DNA of 41,238 bases, from the NCBI GenBank assembly GCA_016177265.1, contig JACOVP010000020.1, positions 1 to 41,238 on the forward strand. The letters are read 5' to 3'. Source of the stretch: Candidatus Woesearchaeota archaeon (GTDB lineage Archaea; Nanobdellota; Nanobdellia; SCGC-AAA011-G17; UBA489). Position 1 is the stretch's first letter. The number at the start of each line of letters is the position of its first letter. Shown here piece after piece: positions 25,978-34,055 of the stretch. The translations under genes and the position numbers were made by a program. The notes below the pieces were generated by a model. The model was not told the origin of the DNA. It saw only the letters and a list, made by a program, of their open reading frames with translations, and did not search any database.

Positions 25978-27018
25978 ATGGCTAATTGCAAAAAGCAGGT
26001 GTCAAAAAGACAAAAGATAGTATTGGTAATTCTCCTGCTTATACTAGGGTATAATATGCATTTCGTCGCTGCAGATTTTTCAGAGGCATTTACGCAGGCA
26101 GTAACCTCTTTCTTCAGAGGTAATGGTAACCTTATCACGGGCATGCCAACAGCAAGAGAGTCAAATGTTTCAGCTACAGTCGGGAATAACGTTCCAGTAG
26201 TCGAAGCAGTTGATGGTCCAGGCGGTAATTCCATTAGTGCACAAGCTGCTACTGAAGACAACATTACTGACTTGCTAGTAACTTTCGTAGTCAATGACTC
26301 GAATGGGGTAGCGGATATTAATTTGACAGGCGTCAACATCACACTCTATAACAGCACATATATCTCTACTGATGTCAACTACTACAGCTATAATACCTCG
26401 TGCGATAACACTGCCAATCTCACAACAACGCAAATGAACGTCAGTTGCACAATAGAAATCTGGTACTGGTACACGTCAGGAGAATGGAATTTGACAGCGG
26501 GAGTTTCAGACTTTTCAGATGCGGCAGCAGAAAATGCTACTAACTTCACCATCGATGAATCAACAGGCATTGTCATCTCGCCAACGAGTATCACCTTCCC
26601 TAGCCTGACTTTGGGAGCAGAAAACACCACCTCAGACAACGATCCTATCGTCATCAATAACACCTTGAACGACTACATCGATCAAAACAACACGAGAGTC
26701 ACTGGTTTAGATCTCGTTGGTGAAACCGATCCAGGTGCACAAGCCATCACGACAGAGAACTTCACGGTCAGCGAAAGCACAGGTGAAACTCCTCCATTAG
26801 AATGCTCATTTATTGGCGATAATTTAAATAACTCGCGCCTGATCAACAACACCGCAATAAATGTCAACATGTCAATCTTGTCAGCAGGTAATCGTAGCAT
26901 CTCTGGAGAAGGCGTCGAGCAGATCTATGTCTGTATCCCCCTTGTCCCTGAAGGTCTTGTAGCGCAAACGTATTCTACAGCAAATGGCACAACAGGATGG
27001 ACAGTATCGGTGGTATAA
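25978..27018 (+). CDS. Surface protein C, short paralogue
   Basis: The 346-residue protein consists of a basic start and hydrophobic segment (IVLVILLLILGYNMHFVAA), a short linker with LITGMP, and then the same C-terminal module that ends proteins A and B. It has none of the 8-Cys or fibronectin-like parts. The linker FTQAVTSFFRGNGNLITGM may be part of the signal or a second anchor. Its start has its own TATA box. A reduced paralogue with only the shared module points to that module as the functional common part, perhaps for attachment or assembly. It is followed 1 nt later by the next gene. Confidence 0.8.
   Translation: MANCKKQVSKRQKIVLVILLLILGYNMHFVAADFSEAFTQAVTSFFRGNGNLITGMPTARESNVSATVGNNVPVVEAVDGPGGNSISAQAATEDNITDLLVTFVVNDSNGVADINLTGVNITLYNSTYISTDVNYYSYNTSCDNTANLTTTQMNVSCTIEIWYWYTSGEWNLTAGVSDFSDAAAENATNFTIDESTGIVISPTSITFPSLTLGAENTTSDNDPIVINNTLNDYIDQNNTRVTGLDLVGETDPGAQAITTENFTVSESTGETPPLECSFIGDNLNNSRLINNTAINVNMSILSAGNRSISGEGVEQIYVCIPLVPEGLVAQTYSTANGTTGWTVSVV
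26197..27018 (+). repeat. C-terminal surface module, copy in protein C
   Basis: The same module makes up most of protein C, from VVEAVDGPGGNSIS to TTGWTVSVV; identical core at 26671-26717. Confidence 0.8.
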
Positions 27019-27019
27019 A

Positions 27020-27649
27020 ATGAACAACGCACAATATATACAAAAAGTACTCCTCATGATAGGGCTAATAACATTAGCAAGTAGCGTTGTTGCTGCGTTT
27101 GGTGTGACGGCTCCTTACTGGAAAGGAAGCCCTCTAACGCTCACTCCTGGTGAAACAAGAGAAATAACATTTACCTTGCAAAATATGGTGGGGGACGACG
27201 ATCTTCGTGTTCGAGTTGAACTTCTTCAGGATAAAAGATATGTAGAACTTATCGACACAGAGACAGAATATGAAATCCCAGCAAAAACCAAAGATATCCC
27301 TGTTCGCATCAGGATAAAAATTCCCATAGATATACAGCTTGGAACTACATTTCCCATACGACTGTCGTTTACCAGCACCTCTAAACTAGGAAGCCAGCAA
27401 GTCCAGCTTGGAACAGGCATTGAGAAAACATTTGATGTCATCATTGAGGGAGGAGAACCTGCAAAACAAGTAGCAGAAACACCAGCAGAAAAGCCATCAG
27501 CCCAGCAATATCAACTTCTGAGAAAACCGGCAACACCTGCTCTAATTGTCTTAATCATGGTCTTTATCCTCTGGTTTGTCCTCAGAAAACACAGAAAAAA
27601 ATTGCAGGAAAGGAAAGAATCCTCTGCTGACAACAATGCAAGATGGTAA
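27020..27649 (+). CDS. Secreted protein with one beta domain and C-terminal anchor
   Basis: From the ATG at 27020 (1 nt after the previous stop) the protein has 209 residues: a signal peptide (KVLLMIGLITLASSVVAAF), a beta-sandwich domain with SPLTLTPGETREITFTLQN, the pattern of archaeal NEW3-like or Ig-like transport and adhesion domains, a Pro/Ala/Glu/Gln-rich stalk, one membrane helix (TPALIVLIMVFILWFVL) and a very basic tail RKHRKKLQERK. This is a type I membrane protein with the domain outside. An upstream ATG at 26984 lies inside the previous gene and is unlikely to be used. It could be a cell-surface receptor for the giant proteins. Confidence 0.72.
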   Translation: MNNAQYIQKVLLMIGLITLASSVVAAFGVTAPYWKGSPLTLTPGETREITFTLQNMVGDDDLRVRVELLQDKRYVELIDTETEYEIPAKTKDIPVRIRIKIPIDIQLGTTFPIRLSFTSTSKLGSQQVQLGTGIEKTFDVIIEGGEPAKQVAETPAEKPSAQQYQLLRKPATPALIVLIMVFILWFVLRKHRKKLQERKESSADNNARW

Positions 27650-29090
27650 ATATTTTATCTCCTTTCGACAGCTGTTCTTTATTCTAGTTCTAGTACTCCT
27701 CGCTATGCGACTTTCCTTCTATCAAAAAGAAGAGCAAAAAACAATAATTGATGCAGCCTCTGTCTTTGATGCAGCCGCCACCACAGGGCTGACTAACATT
27801 TCCGCAACCGTCATCGACAGTTCACCATTCATCACGATCACTAATCCAGAGAACAAAACGTATGAAAATAATGAAAGCGTAGAGCTAAACATCTCGGTTG
27901 CGAATATGTCCTCTCTTTCTATCGATCAGGCGTTCTATAATCTTGATGATACTGATAATATTACCTTGACGTTGGACAGCAATAATGAAAACAGGACATT
28001 CTTTGGTACAGCTGAGGGTTCACACACATTGAAAGTTTTCGCTAATAATACAGCAAATGAGCTCAACAGCACGTCAGTAGACTTATTCTTAAACAGATCG
28101 ATTCGTTTTCATGTCAACTACTCTAAATACGATGCATTGACCACAGCGTTCAGTACGCTGAATGAGTCAGACTTGGAAACGATACAGAACATGATCTTAG
28201 AGATATCTTCATTTGGCAAGATTGAATTTAATGAGGTAATTAATATGACAGATGATAATATAACGGATGAGAATGTCGATATTAATCCAGATTACCATAT
28301 CAATATCACAAGCATGCTTATCTTTATCAATGAAACCGTCTTTCCAAATTTGGAAGGCAAACAAGCTTCAATTGCTTTCTACAATGTATCCTTTGCTAAC
28401 CCTAGGGTTCTTAGAAATGGAGTAGCATGTCCTGTAACTATCTGCACATCACAGACTCTTGCAAACCAAATACTAACAGTGAGCATATCAGGCTTTTCAC
28501 AGTATGAAGTAGAAGAAGGTGAAGGTGAGGGTGCAGGAGGAGGTGGTGGGGGCGGTGGAGTTGGAGGTGGAGGCGGAGGTGGCGGAGGAGTTGCTACTAC
28601 CGCTACGTATAATTTAGACGAGGTAGATGAGCAGACCAATCTTCTTGCTAGAATCGGTAAAATATTCATTATCTGGAAAGGAGAAGAATATACCGCTCGT
28701 GTTGGAAAGCCTTCGCCAAGCATAGTCTTGATTGATTTTACAGTTCTTGGAGCAAAATTAATGCTAAGCGTTGGGCAAACAAGTACACTAGATCTCGATA
28801 ATGATGGGGAAGTAGATATAAGAATAAAAGTAGAGGATATGAAAAGCAACTTTCTCATTCTAACAGTGAGTGCTCTACGACCGAGAAGCGAACCCTCTAG
28901 AGATATTAAAAAACAAGAGGAAGAACCAAAGCCATTACCAAGGTCACTCATCACGATCACAAAAAAAGCATTACTCAATAAAGATCTCCTAGGAATAATT
29001 CTTTTATTAATTGTTGCTGGCATTATTGTTGAAGTTGAACGCCGCAAGAAAATGAAGAGTCATAAAGGAAGAGCTTTGCACAATAAATAG
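27636..29090 (+). CDS. Membrane-anchored surface protein with poly-Gly linker
   Basis: The 484-residue protein (ATG at 27636, overlapping the previous gene by 14 nt) has an N-terminal hydrophobic segment FFILVLVLLAMRL, an Ig-like domain (FITITNPENKTYENNESVELNISV), a middle region with a beta domain, a linker of some 25 residues that is nearly all Gly (around 28530-28590), a second beta domain with DLDNDGEVDIRI, and a C-terminal membrane helix LLGIILLLIVAGIIV followed by ERRKKMKSHKGR. The last four residues ALHNK come from the inserted element; before insertion the end would have read RKHL. It is the last gene of the surface operon. Confidence 0.75.
   Translation: MQDGKYFISFRQLFFILVLVLLAMRLSFYQKEEQKTIIDAASVFDAAATTGLTNISATVIDSSPFITITNPENKTYENNESVELNISVANMSSLSIDQAFYNLDDTDNITLTLDSNNENRTFFGTAEGSHTLKVFANNTANELNSTSVDLFLNRSIRFHVNYSKYDALTTAFSTLNESDLETIQNMILEISSFGKIEFNEVINMTDDNITDENVDINPDYHINITSMLIFINETVFPNLEGKQASIAFYNVSFANPRVLRNGVACPVTICTSQTLANQILTVSISGFSQYEVEEGEGEGAGGGGGGGGVGGGGGGGGGVATTATYNLDEVDEQTNLLARIGKIFIIWKGEEYTARVGKPSPSIVLIDFTVLGAKLMLSVGQTSTLDLDNDGEVDIRIKVEDMKSNFLILTVSALRPRSEPSRDIKKQEEEPKPLPRSLITITKKALLNKDLLGIILLLIVAGIIVEVERRKKMKSHKGRALHNK
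29063..29071 (+). repeat. Target-site duplication, left copy
   Basis: TAAAGGAAG, directly outside the left inverted repeat. Confidence 0.8.
29072..29088 (+). repeat. Left terminal inverted repeat
   Basis: AGCTTTGCACAATAAAT; it supplies the last codons and stop (TAG at 29088-29090) of the upstream gene. Confidence 0.85.
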
Positions 29091-29113
29091 TCCTTTTCTT
29101 CAGCAGATGCAAT

Positions 29114-30214
29114 CTACGTCACGAGCAAAGGTTTTTGTGCTTGTCCTCTCATCTGCTCATCAGAATTTACCCTTTCCAACGTGGGCTGATAAGGGTTTAC
29201 TCTTAGAGTGGAGGACTTCTGGGCAGAAGCGACTACCCCTAGTCCAAGCATATAGCTCAGACCCCGTTTGCCGATATTGAAGGCTGCATTTCTGTCGGCA
29301 TTGTCTCGATATCCACAACTACACACAAACCAATTCTTTGTTCTTGTTCCTGGAGTGCCACAGACACTACAGGTTTTCGAGGTGAATGCTTCTGACACAG
29401 TGATCAAAGGCACACCTCGTTCCTTGGCTTTGTACATTACGAGTTGTGTGAGCTTGTAGTGGGAAAATCCTGAGAGTTTTCTGTTGAATGTTCTTCCCTT
29501 ATTTTTTTGAAGATTATGTAGTGCGCCTAAGACAATGGCTGCTTTTTTCTTTTGTGCTTCATGGATGATGTACTTTGAGACTGCATGCAGTTGAGCATGT
29601 ACTTTTCTTCTTTCTTTATTCTTTATTTTTTTGATGATCTGGAACTTCTTCTGCTGTCCTAATTGTTTTCTCAGATAGTAGTATTTTCCTTTGATGTGCT
29701 TCAGTTTCTTGCCTAAGAAGCGCGTTGTTTTTGTTCGGAGATCAACCATAGTTACAGGATTCTTTAGTCCTAGATCAATGCCAAGGATAGTTTTTGGAGC
29801 ATATACATGCTGTTCAGGAATATCCATGCAGAAATGCACATAATACTTCTCGTTTTTTCTGATCAGATAAGAATCTTTCAAGCTATATCTCTTTGGTAGT
29901 GGTTGATGAAAATGCAAGGGCAACCAGATGCCTTGACCTTTTCTCTTGCTATTTGGTATTTTAATCCAATGCTTTGTTAACTTCGTTTCTCTTACTCTGA
30001 ACCAGTCTTTGATGAAGCGCGATTGCAGAAGCAATGGATAAGACTTGTACTTGATGACTTTTTGTTTGAATCCTTTTGCAGCCTTGAAAGCACTTAATAA
30101 TCCATGATCAATGCCAAAGATCATCCACCATTGATAATTGTTATAGTCCGCGTCTAACCATGTTTGTTTTCTTTTTGTCAACCCAATGACTGACGCTCTG
30201 ATTGTTTTTTCCAT
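29114..30214 (-). CDS. tnpB: TnpB-family RNA-guided nuclease, unusual RuvC site
   Basis: The protein has 366 residues from the ATG at 30214; a TATA box (minus strand, 30239-30246) about 25 nt upstream supports that start, and the open frame further upstream leaves the element. RuvC-I is ILGIDLGLKNP with D147, RuvC-III is DNADRNAAFNI with D307, and the zinc finger is C282-x2-C285, C298-x-C300. The RuvC-II segment, usually hydrophobic-E-D/N-L, reads IVLGALHNL, so Gly230 replaces the catalytic Glu. E219 in the preceding helix could substitute, as in TnpBs with rearranged sites; otherwise the protein is nuclease-dead. The C-terminal tail of about 50 residues overlaps the place where a guide (omega) RNA is normally encoded. 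Confidence 0.9.
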   Translation of the reverse strand: MEKTIRASVIGLTKRKQTWLDADYNNYQWWMIFGIDHGLLSAFKAAKGFKQKVIKYKSYPLLLQSRFIKDWFRVRETKLTKHWIKIPNSKRKGQGIWLPLHFHQPLPKRYSLKDSYLIRKNEKYYVHFCMDIPEQHVYAPKTILGIDLGLKNPVTMVDLRTKTTRFLGKKLKHIKGKYYYLRKQLGQQKKFQIIKKIKNKERRKVHAQLHAVSKYIIHEAQKKKAAIVLGALHNLQKNKGRTFNRKLSGFSHYKLTQLVMYKAKERGVPLITVSEAFTSKTCSVCGTPGTRTKNWFVCSCGYRDNADRNAAFNIGKRGLSYMLGLGVVASAQKSSTLRVNPYQPTLERVNSDEQMRGQAQKPLLVT

Positions 30215-30322
30215 AGAATTACCGATTATTGTTTTCCCTTTATATACTTCAGTGGGGTGTTTGAGAAGTGCAGTGCTACTCAACAGTATGCAAAAAACAC
30301 CGAAAACTTTTCGGAATATATG

Positions 30323-30339
30323 ATTTATTGTGCAAAGCC
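30323..30339 (-). repeat. Right terminal inverted repeat
   Basis: Reads GGCTTTGCACAATAAAT on the minus strand; 16 of 17 bases match the left repeat. Confidence 0.85.
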
Positions 30340-30348
30340 TAAAGGAAG
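30340..30348 (+). repeat. Target-site duplication, right copy
   Basis: TAAAGGAAG, directly outside the right inverted repeat and just before the topA promoter. Confidence 0.8.
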
Positions 30349-30386
30349 AAAACATTTATAATGGCTTCTGTGCTCGTAATGTTTTC

Positions 30387-32489
30387 ATGCCAGAAAAATA
30401 TGAACTCCTCATTGCAGAGAAGCCAACCAGTGCGAAGAAGATAGCAGAAGCTTTGGCAGACGAGAAAGTAGCGCAGGAAAAAAACAAAAAAGTTACATAC
30501 TATATACTTGCGCATAAAGGAAAAAAGATCGTCATAGCAAGTTGCCTCGGTCATCTCTACGGGCTTGTGGAAAAAGACAAGAAAGGCTGGACATATCCGG
30601 TATTCAGCTACGAATGGAAACCGATTTACGAAAATGGCAAAGCAATGACGCAGACGAAAGAATTTATCAACACGTTAAAGAAACTCGCAAAGAACGCAGA
30701 ATCATTCACAGTCTGTACAGATTATGATGATGAAGGAACTGTTCTCGGCTTAAATGCAGTCCGTTTTGCCTGTAATCAGAAAGATGCCAACCGGATGAAG
30801 TTCTCCACCTTGACAAAAAAAGATTTAGTAGAATCTTACGAACACAAAATGAAGCATCTCGACTGGGATCAAGCATACGCAGGTTTAACTAGACATGAAT
30901 TAGATTGGATTTATGGTATTAACAATTCTCGTGCTTTAACCTTGGCGTTGAAAACTGCAGGCATTTTTAAAATACTCTCCACAGGACGTGTCCAAGGCCC
31001 AGCATTAAAAATCATTGTTGATAAAGATCGGGAAATTATAAAATTCACACCAGAACCTTTTTGGCAGATCAAATTAGAGGGAGCAGCAGACAAACAATCA
31101 GTTACTGCTTGGCACACAGAAGACAAATTCTGGGAAAAACAAAAAGCAGAAGGGGTGATGAAGAGAACGAAAGGAAAGAAGGCAGTTGTTGTTTCTATAA
31201 AAAAGAAAGAGATGCTTGTTGCTCCACCATTTCCCTTTGATCTCACAACACTGCAAACAGAAGCTTACCGTTGTTTTGGTATCAGCCCAAAAGAAACCAT
31301 GTCCATCACACAAAATCTGTATCTCAATGGATATATCTCCTATCCTCGTTCAAGCTCCAATAAGCTGCCACCGAATCTCGAGTATCAGAAAATCATCCAG
31401 GATCTAGGAAAACAAAAGAGCTATAGGGAATTGGTAGTACAACTGTTGAAGAAAAAAATATTAAAACCAAATGAAGGACCAAAAATAGATCCAGCACATC
31501 CGGCAATTCATGCGACAGGTGAAGTACCAAAGAAATTGACTGAAAGAGAAGCAAAATTATACGATTTAGTTGTACGAAGAACTCTGGCAACCTTTGCAGA
31601 CCCAGCTAAGAATGAACTCATGAAAGTAGAGATTGACGTGAACAAAGAGCTATTTGTTGCACGTGGTGCCGTCACCAAAGAACAGGGATGGTATCTGTTT
31701 TACGGAGCATATGCCAAAGAAAAGCACGAAGAACTGCCGCCCATGAAAGAAGGGATGGAAATCAAAAATCCAGTTATTACTCAACTCGAAGATCAAACAA
31801 AACCACCGAAGCGTTTTACTCCAGCATCTATCATAAAAGAACTTGAGTCCCGTGGGCTCGGAACAAAGTCTACAAGATCAACTATTATTGATACATTGTA
31901 TCAACGCCACTATATCAACGAAAAATCCATCGAAGCAACCAAACTAGGCATCGCCACAGTAGAAACGCTGGAAAAATACTGCCCAGAAATTCTTGACGAA
32001 CAATTGACACGCCATTTTGAAGAGGAAATGGAGCAAATTAGGGAAGAGAAGAAAAAACCAGAAGAAATCATTGATGAAGTCAAAACAGAATTGACAAAGA
32101 TTTTAACAAACTTCAAGAAGCACGAGAAAGACATTGGCAAAGGATTATTGCAGGCAACCAAAGAAACACGGACAGAGATGAGCACCATAGGCCCTTGTCC
32201 GGTCTGCAAGCAAGGAGAGCTCCAATTACGGTATGCAAGAAAGTTCAAGAGCAATTTTGTCGGTTGTTCTGCCTATCCAAAATGTACTGCTACGTTCAGT
32301 CTGCCGCAAGGACTGCCAAAAGTCACCAAAACGTTTTGTAAAGAGTGCAACTATCCGCAGGTCATGATCATTCGTCAAGGCAAACGTCCTTTCAACTACT
32401 GTATTAATAAAAATTGTAAGCTGAAACAGGAATGGTTAGAGCAACAAAACTCAAAAATGGAAACCATCAAAGTCAATAGTGAAGAGTGA
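30387..32489 (+). CDS. topA: DNA topoisomerase I (type IA)
   Basis: The 700-residue enzyme relaxes negative supercoils through a 5'-phosphotyrosine. From the ATG at 30387: TOPRIM domain with ELLIAEKPTSAKKIA (Glu) and CTDYDDEG (DxD and Glu), the active Tyr in NGYISYPRSSSNKLP, and the conserved HPAIHATG. C-terminal zinc ribbons follow: CPVCKQGEL...GCSAYPKC and CKECNY...CINKNC. TTTATAA at 30355-30361 gives a leaderless start; the 19 codons upstream of 30387 extend into the inserted element and are not needed. The last 39 bp overlap the convergent radB gene. Confidence 0.93.
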   Translation: MPEKYELLIAEKPTSAKKIAEALADEKVAQEKNKKVTYYILAHKGKKIVIASCLGHLYGLVEKDKKGWTYPVFSYEWKPIYENGKAMTQTKEFINTLKKLAKNAESFTVCTDYDDEGTVLGLNAVRFACNQKDANRMKFSTLTKKDLVESYEHKMKHLDWDQAYAGLTRHELDWIYGINNSRALTLALKTAGIFKILSTGRVQGPALKIIVDKDREIIKFTPEPFWQIKLEGAADKQSVTAWHTEDKFWEKQKAEGVMKRTKGKKAVVVSIKKKEMLVAPPFPFDLTTLQTEAYRCFGISPKETMSITQNLYLNGYISYPRSSSNKLPPNLEYQKIIQDLGKQKSYRELVVQLLKKKILKPNEGPKIDPAHPAIHATGEVPKKLTEREAKLYDLVVRRTLATFADPAKNELMKVEIDVNKELFVARGAVTKEQGWYLFYGAYAKEKHEELPPMKEGMEIKNPVITQLEDQTKPPKRFTPASIIKELESRGLGTKSTRSTIIDTLYQRHYINEKSIEATKLGIATVETLEKYCPEILDEQLTRHFEEEMEQIREEKKKPEEIIDEVKTELTKILTNFKKHEKDIGKGLLQATKETRTEMSTIGPCPVCKQGELQLRYARKFKSNFVGCSAYPKCTATFSLPQGLPKVTKTFCKECNYPQVMIIRQGKRPFNYCINKNCKLKQEWLEQQNSKMETIKVNSEE

Positions 32490-33065
32490 TTCCTGTTGTT
32501 GTGGTTGTTTGAGCATGATTTTTCTCGGATCTTTTTGTAACTCAATCACGCGCTGTCCAGATCGCAACAAGATAGCACCCCCAACAATTTTCTGCTCTTG
32601 TGTTTCAACATCAGTATACACCTGGTTTGTAACAATGATAGGAAGACGACTCGCATACGATCGTAAGGTATTCACCTGAGTTATAAGCATGCGATTCGCC
32701 AATAATAATTTACTTTTCAGTAATCGCCTATAATAATATCCCAAAGTATCCACAATGAGTAAGCCAACGTTTGGTTGTTTAATAAACTGCTCTAATTTCA
32801 TAATCTGCTCATGCTGTCCCTTAAAACTCGTTGGCCGAAAGAGAATAATCTGATCTAAGTACTTGTTAGCATCCTCTCCAGCCAGTTGTTGAAATCGCTC
32901 CACAAAAAATCCTTTCTCAGTATCTATAAAAATGACCTTCTTTCCTTGTCTGACTGTGTATAAAACGGCAGTTAAGCAGAGCAATGTTTTTCCAGTAGCA
33001 GGCCCTCCATAGACCACAGTCAAAGAAAGTGGTAAGTCTCCAAGAAAATCTTGCATCAAGTTCAT
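32451..33065 (-). CDS. radB: RadB-like RecA-family ATPase
   Basis: The 204-residue protein is a bare RecA core: Walker A GGPATGKT (residues 20-27), a strand KVIFIDTEKGFF, Walker B GLLIVDTL (about 101-108) and a PIIVTNQVYTDVETQEQKIVGG segment with the glutamine used to sense ATP. It lacks the N-terminal HhH domain of RadA, as in archaeal RadB, a paralogue that assists recombination and binds RadA and Hjc. The start at 33065 has a TATA-like TTTTAAAG about 25 nt upstream. Its 3' end overlaps that of topA by 39 bp. KaiC-like or GvpD-like proteins are a less likely alternative. Confidence 0.8.
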   Translation of the reverse strand: MNLMQDFLGDLPLSLTVVYGGPATGKTLLCLTAVLYTVRQGKKVIFIDTEKGFFVERFQQLAGEDANKYLDQIILFRPTSFKGQHEQIMKLEQFIKQPNVGLLIVDTLGYYYRRLLKSKLLLANRMLITQVNTLRSYASRLPIIVTNQVYTDVETQEQKIVGGAILLRSGQRVIELQKDPRKIMLKQPQQQESLFTIDFDGFHF

Positions 33066-33174
33066 AGGTGCTTCTGAAGGAGTAGTCTTTAAAACAATTT
33101 AGTTCTTAAAACCGTAAGATTTATATACTCTAAATGATTATAATAGAGTATAAATAGATGTAAAATGATGAATA

Positions 33175-33705
33175 ATGATTATATCAAACAGCTCGCCATT
33201 AATCTTGTTAGCAAAAATAAGTAGGCTAGAACTGCTTAAGAGAATGTATCAAACAATATATATCCCAAGAGAAGTCTTTAATGAAGTAATAATCAAAGGC
33301 AAAGAAGAGCAATATAGCGATGCATTCTTTATCGAAAAGCAGATCAATGATAGCATACATGTCAAGGAGTTAAAAACAGCATGGAAAATTGAAGCGGAAA
33401 AATTGAAGAAAATACTGGGAAGCGGAGAAAGTGAGGCAATTGCACTGGCATTACAAGAAAAAGCAAAACTCTTGCTTATGGATAATATAGAACCAAAAAG
33501 AATTGCTGAACTGAAGAATATAAAATGCAGAAGTACCCCGGGCATCTTATTAGAAGCATTGAAAAAGAGAATAATAAAACCTAGAGAGTATATAGAAGAT
33601 ATCAAGAAACTTGCTTCATTTGCTTGGTTATCGGCAGATGTTGTAGCATATTTTTTAGAAGAAGGATTTAAACATAGAAAAGGTGAGAATCATGAAAATA
33701 AATAG
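33175..33705 (+). CDS. PIN-domain toxin, DUF3368 type
   Basis: The 176-residue protein carries a PIN nuclease fold of the DUF3368 type: MIISNSSPLILLAKI at the start, IPREVFNEVI, LGSGESEAIALALQ with the conserved acidic pair, LLLMDNIEPKRIAE, and RSTPGILLEALKKRI. The position of the first acidic residue is Asn (S-N-S-S-P-L-I), as often in this subfamily. PIN toxins cut RNA. The ATG at 33175 has a TATA box TATAAATA at 33150-33157. It overlaps the following antitoxin gene by 14 nt. The long, AT-rich gap from radB and a shift to Ile/Lys-rich codon use suggest a transferred module. Confidence 0.82.
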   Translation: MIISNSSPLILLAKISRLELLKRMYQTIYIPREVFNEVIIKGKEEQYSDAFFIEKQINDSIHVKELKTAWKIEAEKLKKILGSGESEAIALALQEKAKLLLMDNIEPKRIAELKNIKCRSTPGILLEALKKRIIKPREYIEDIKKLASFAWLSADVVAYFLEEGFKHRKGENHENK

Positions 33706-34006
33706 AGTAAGTTTAACTGTTCCTGCAGAAATATTGGAGCAATCAGAAAAAATAGCAAAAGAGAAGGCAGAAGATAGATCAACGACAATGAGAGAGCTCC
33801 TGCGATTAGGAATAAAGCAGTATATGGCAGAAAGAGCATTAGCACTCTATGCTGAAGGAAAAATAAGCCTAGAAAAAGCCGCAGAAATGGCAGAGATATC
33901 TTTATGGAAAATATTAGACTTATTAAAAGAAAGAAAAATACCTCTCCATTACTCAGTAGATGACATCAAAAAAGAAATCCGTGATATTCTTTCACAGAAT
34001 GCTTAA
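33692..34006 (+). CDS. UPF0175-type antitoxin
   Basis: The 104-residue protein (ATG at 33692; a GTG at 33683 is less likely since AAGGTGAG serves as the ribosome site) combines a ribbon-helix-helix N-terminus (VSLTVPAEILEQSEKIAKEKAEDRSTTMRELLRLGIKQY) with the UPF0175 C-terminal pattern, ALALYAEGKISLEKAAEMAEISLWKILDLL then IPLHYSVDDIKKEI. UPF0175 proteins are the usual partners of DUF3368 PIN toxins: the RHH binds the operator and the C-terminus blocks the nuclease. Here the antitoxin follows the toxin, overlapping it by 14 nt. It ends 50 bp before the next gene remnant. Confidence 0.8.
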   Translation: MKINRVSLTVPAEILEQSEKIAKEKAEDRSTTMRELLRLGIKQYMAERALALYAEGKISLEKAAEMAEISLWKILDLLKERKIPLHYSVDDIKKEIRDILSQNA

Positions 34007-34055
34007 TAAAACATGAAAAGAATATTTATATAGGAACACGTATTCTTTTTTGCCC

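Larger units (their letters stand above)
29072..30339 (-). mobile_element. TIR/TSD-bounded element carrying only tnpB (1268 bp)
   Basis: The ends are inverted repeats of 17 bp with one mismatch (AGCTTTGCACAATAAAT at 29072-29088; the reverse complement of 30323-30339 reads GGCTTTGCACAATAAAT). They are flanked by direct copies of TAAAGGAAG at 29063-29071 and 30340-30348 (10 bp if the following A is counted). Joining the flanks restores the upstream gene (cat aaa gga aga aaa cat tta taa). The only gene inside is tnpB; no DDE or HUH transposase is present, so it must have been mobilised in trans. TnpB elements of the IS605/IS607 type lack such ends. Confidence 0.85.

Noticed and set aside
29114..30355. 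413-aa version of TnpB starting at 30355
   Set aside because: The first 47 codons run through the terminal inverted repeat and target duplication; the TATA box at 30239-30246 and family alignment favour 30214.
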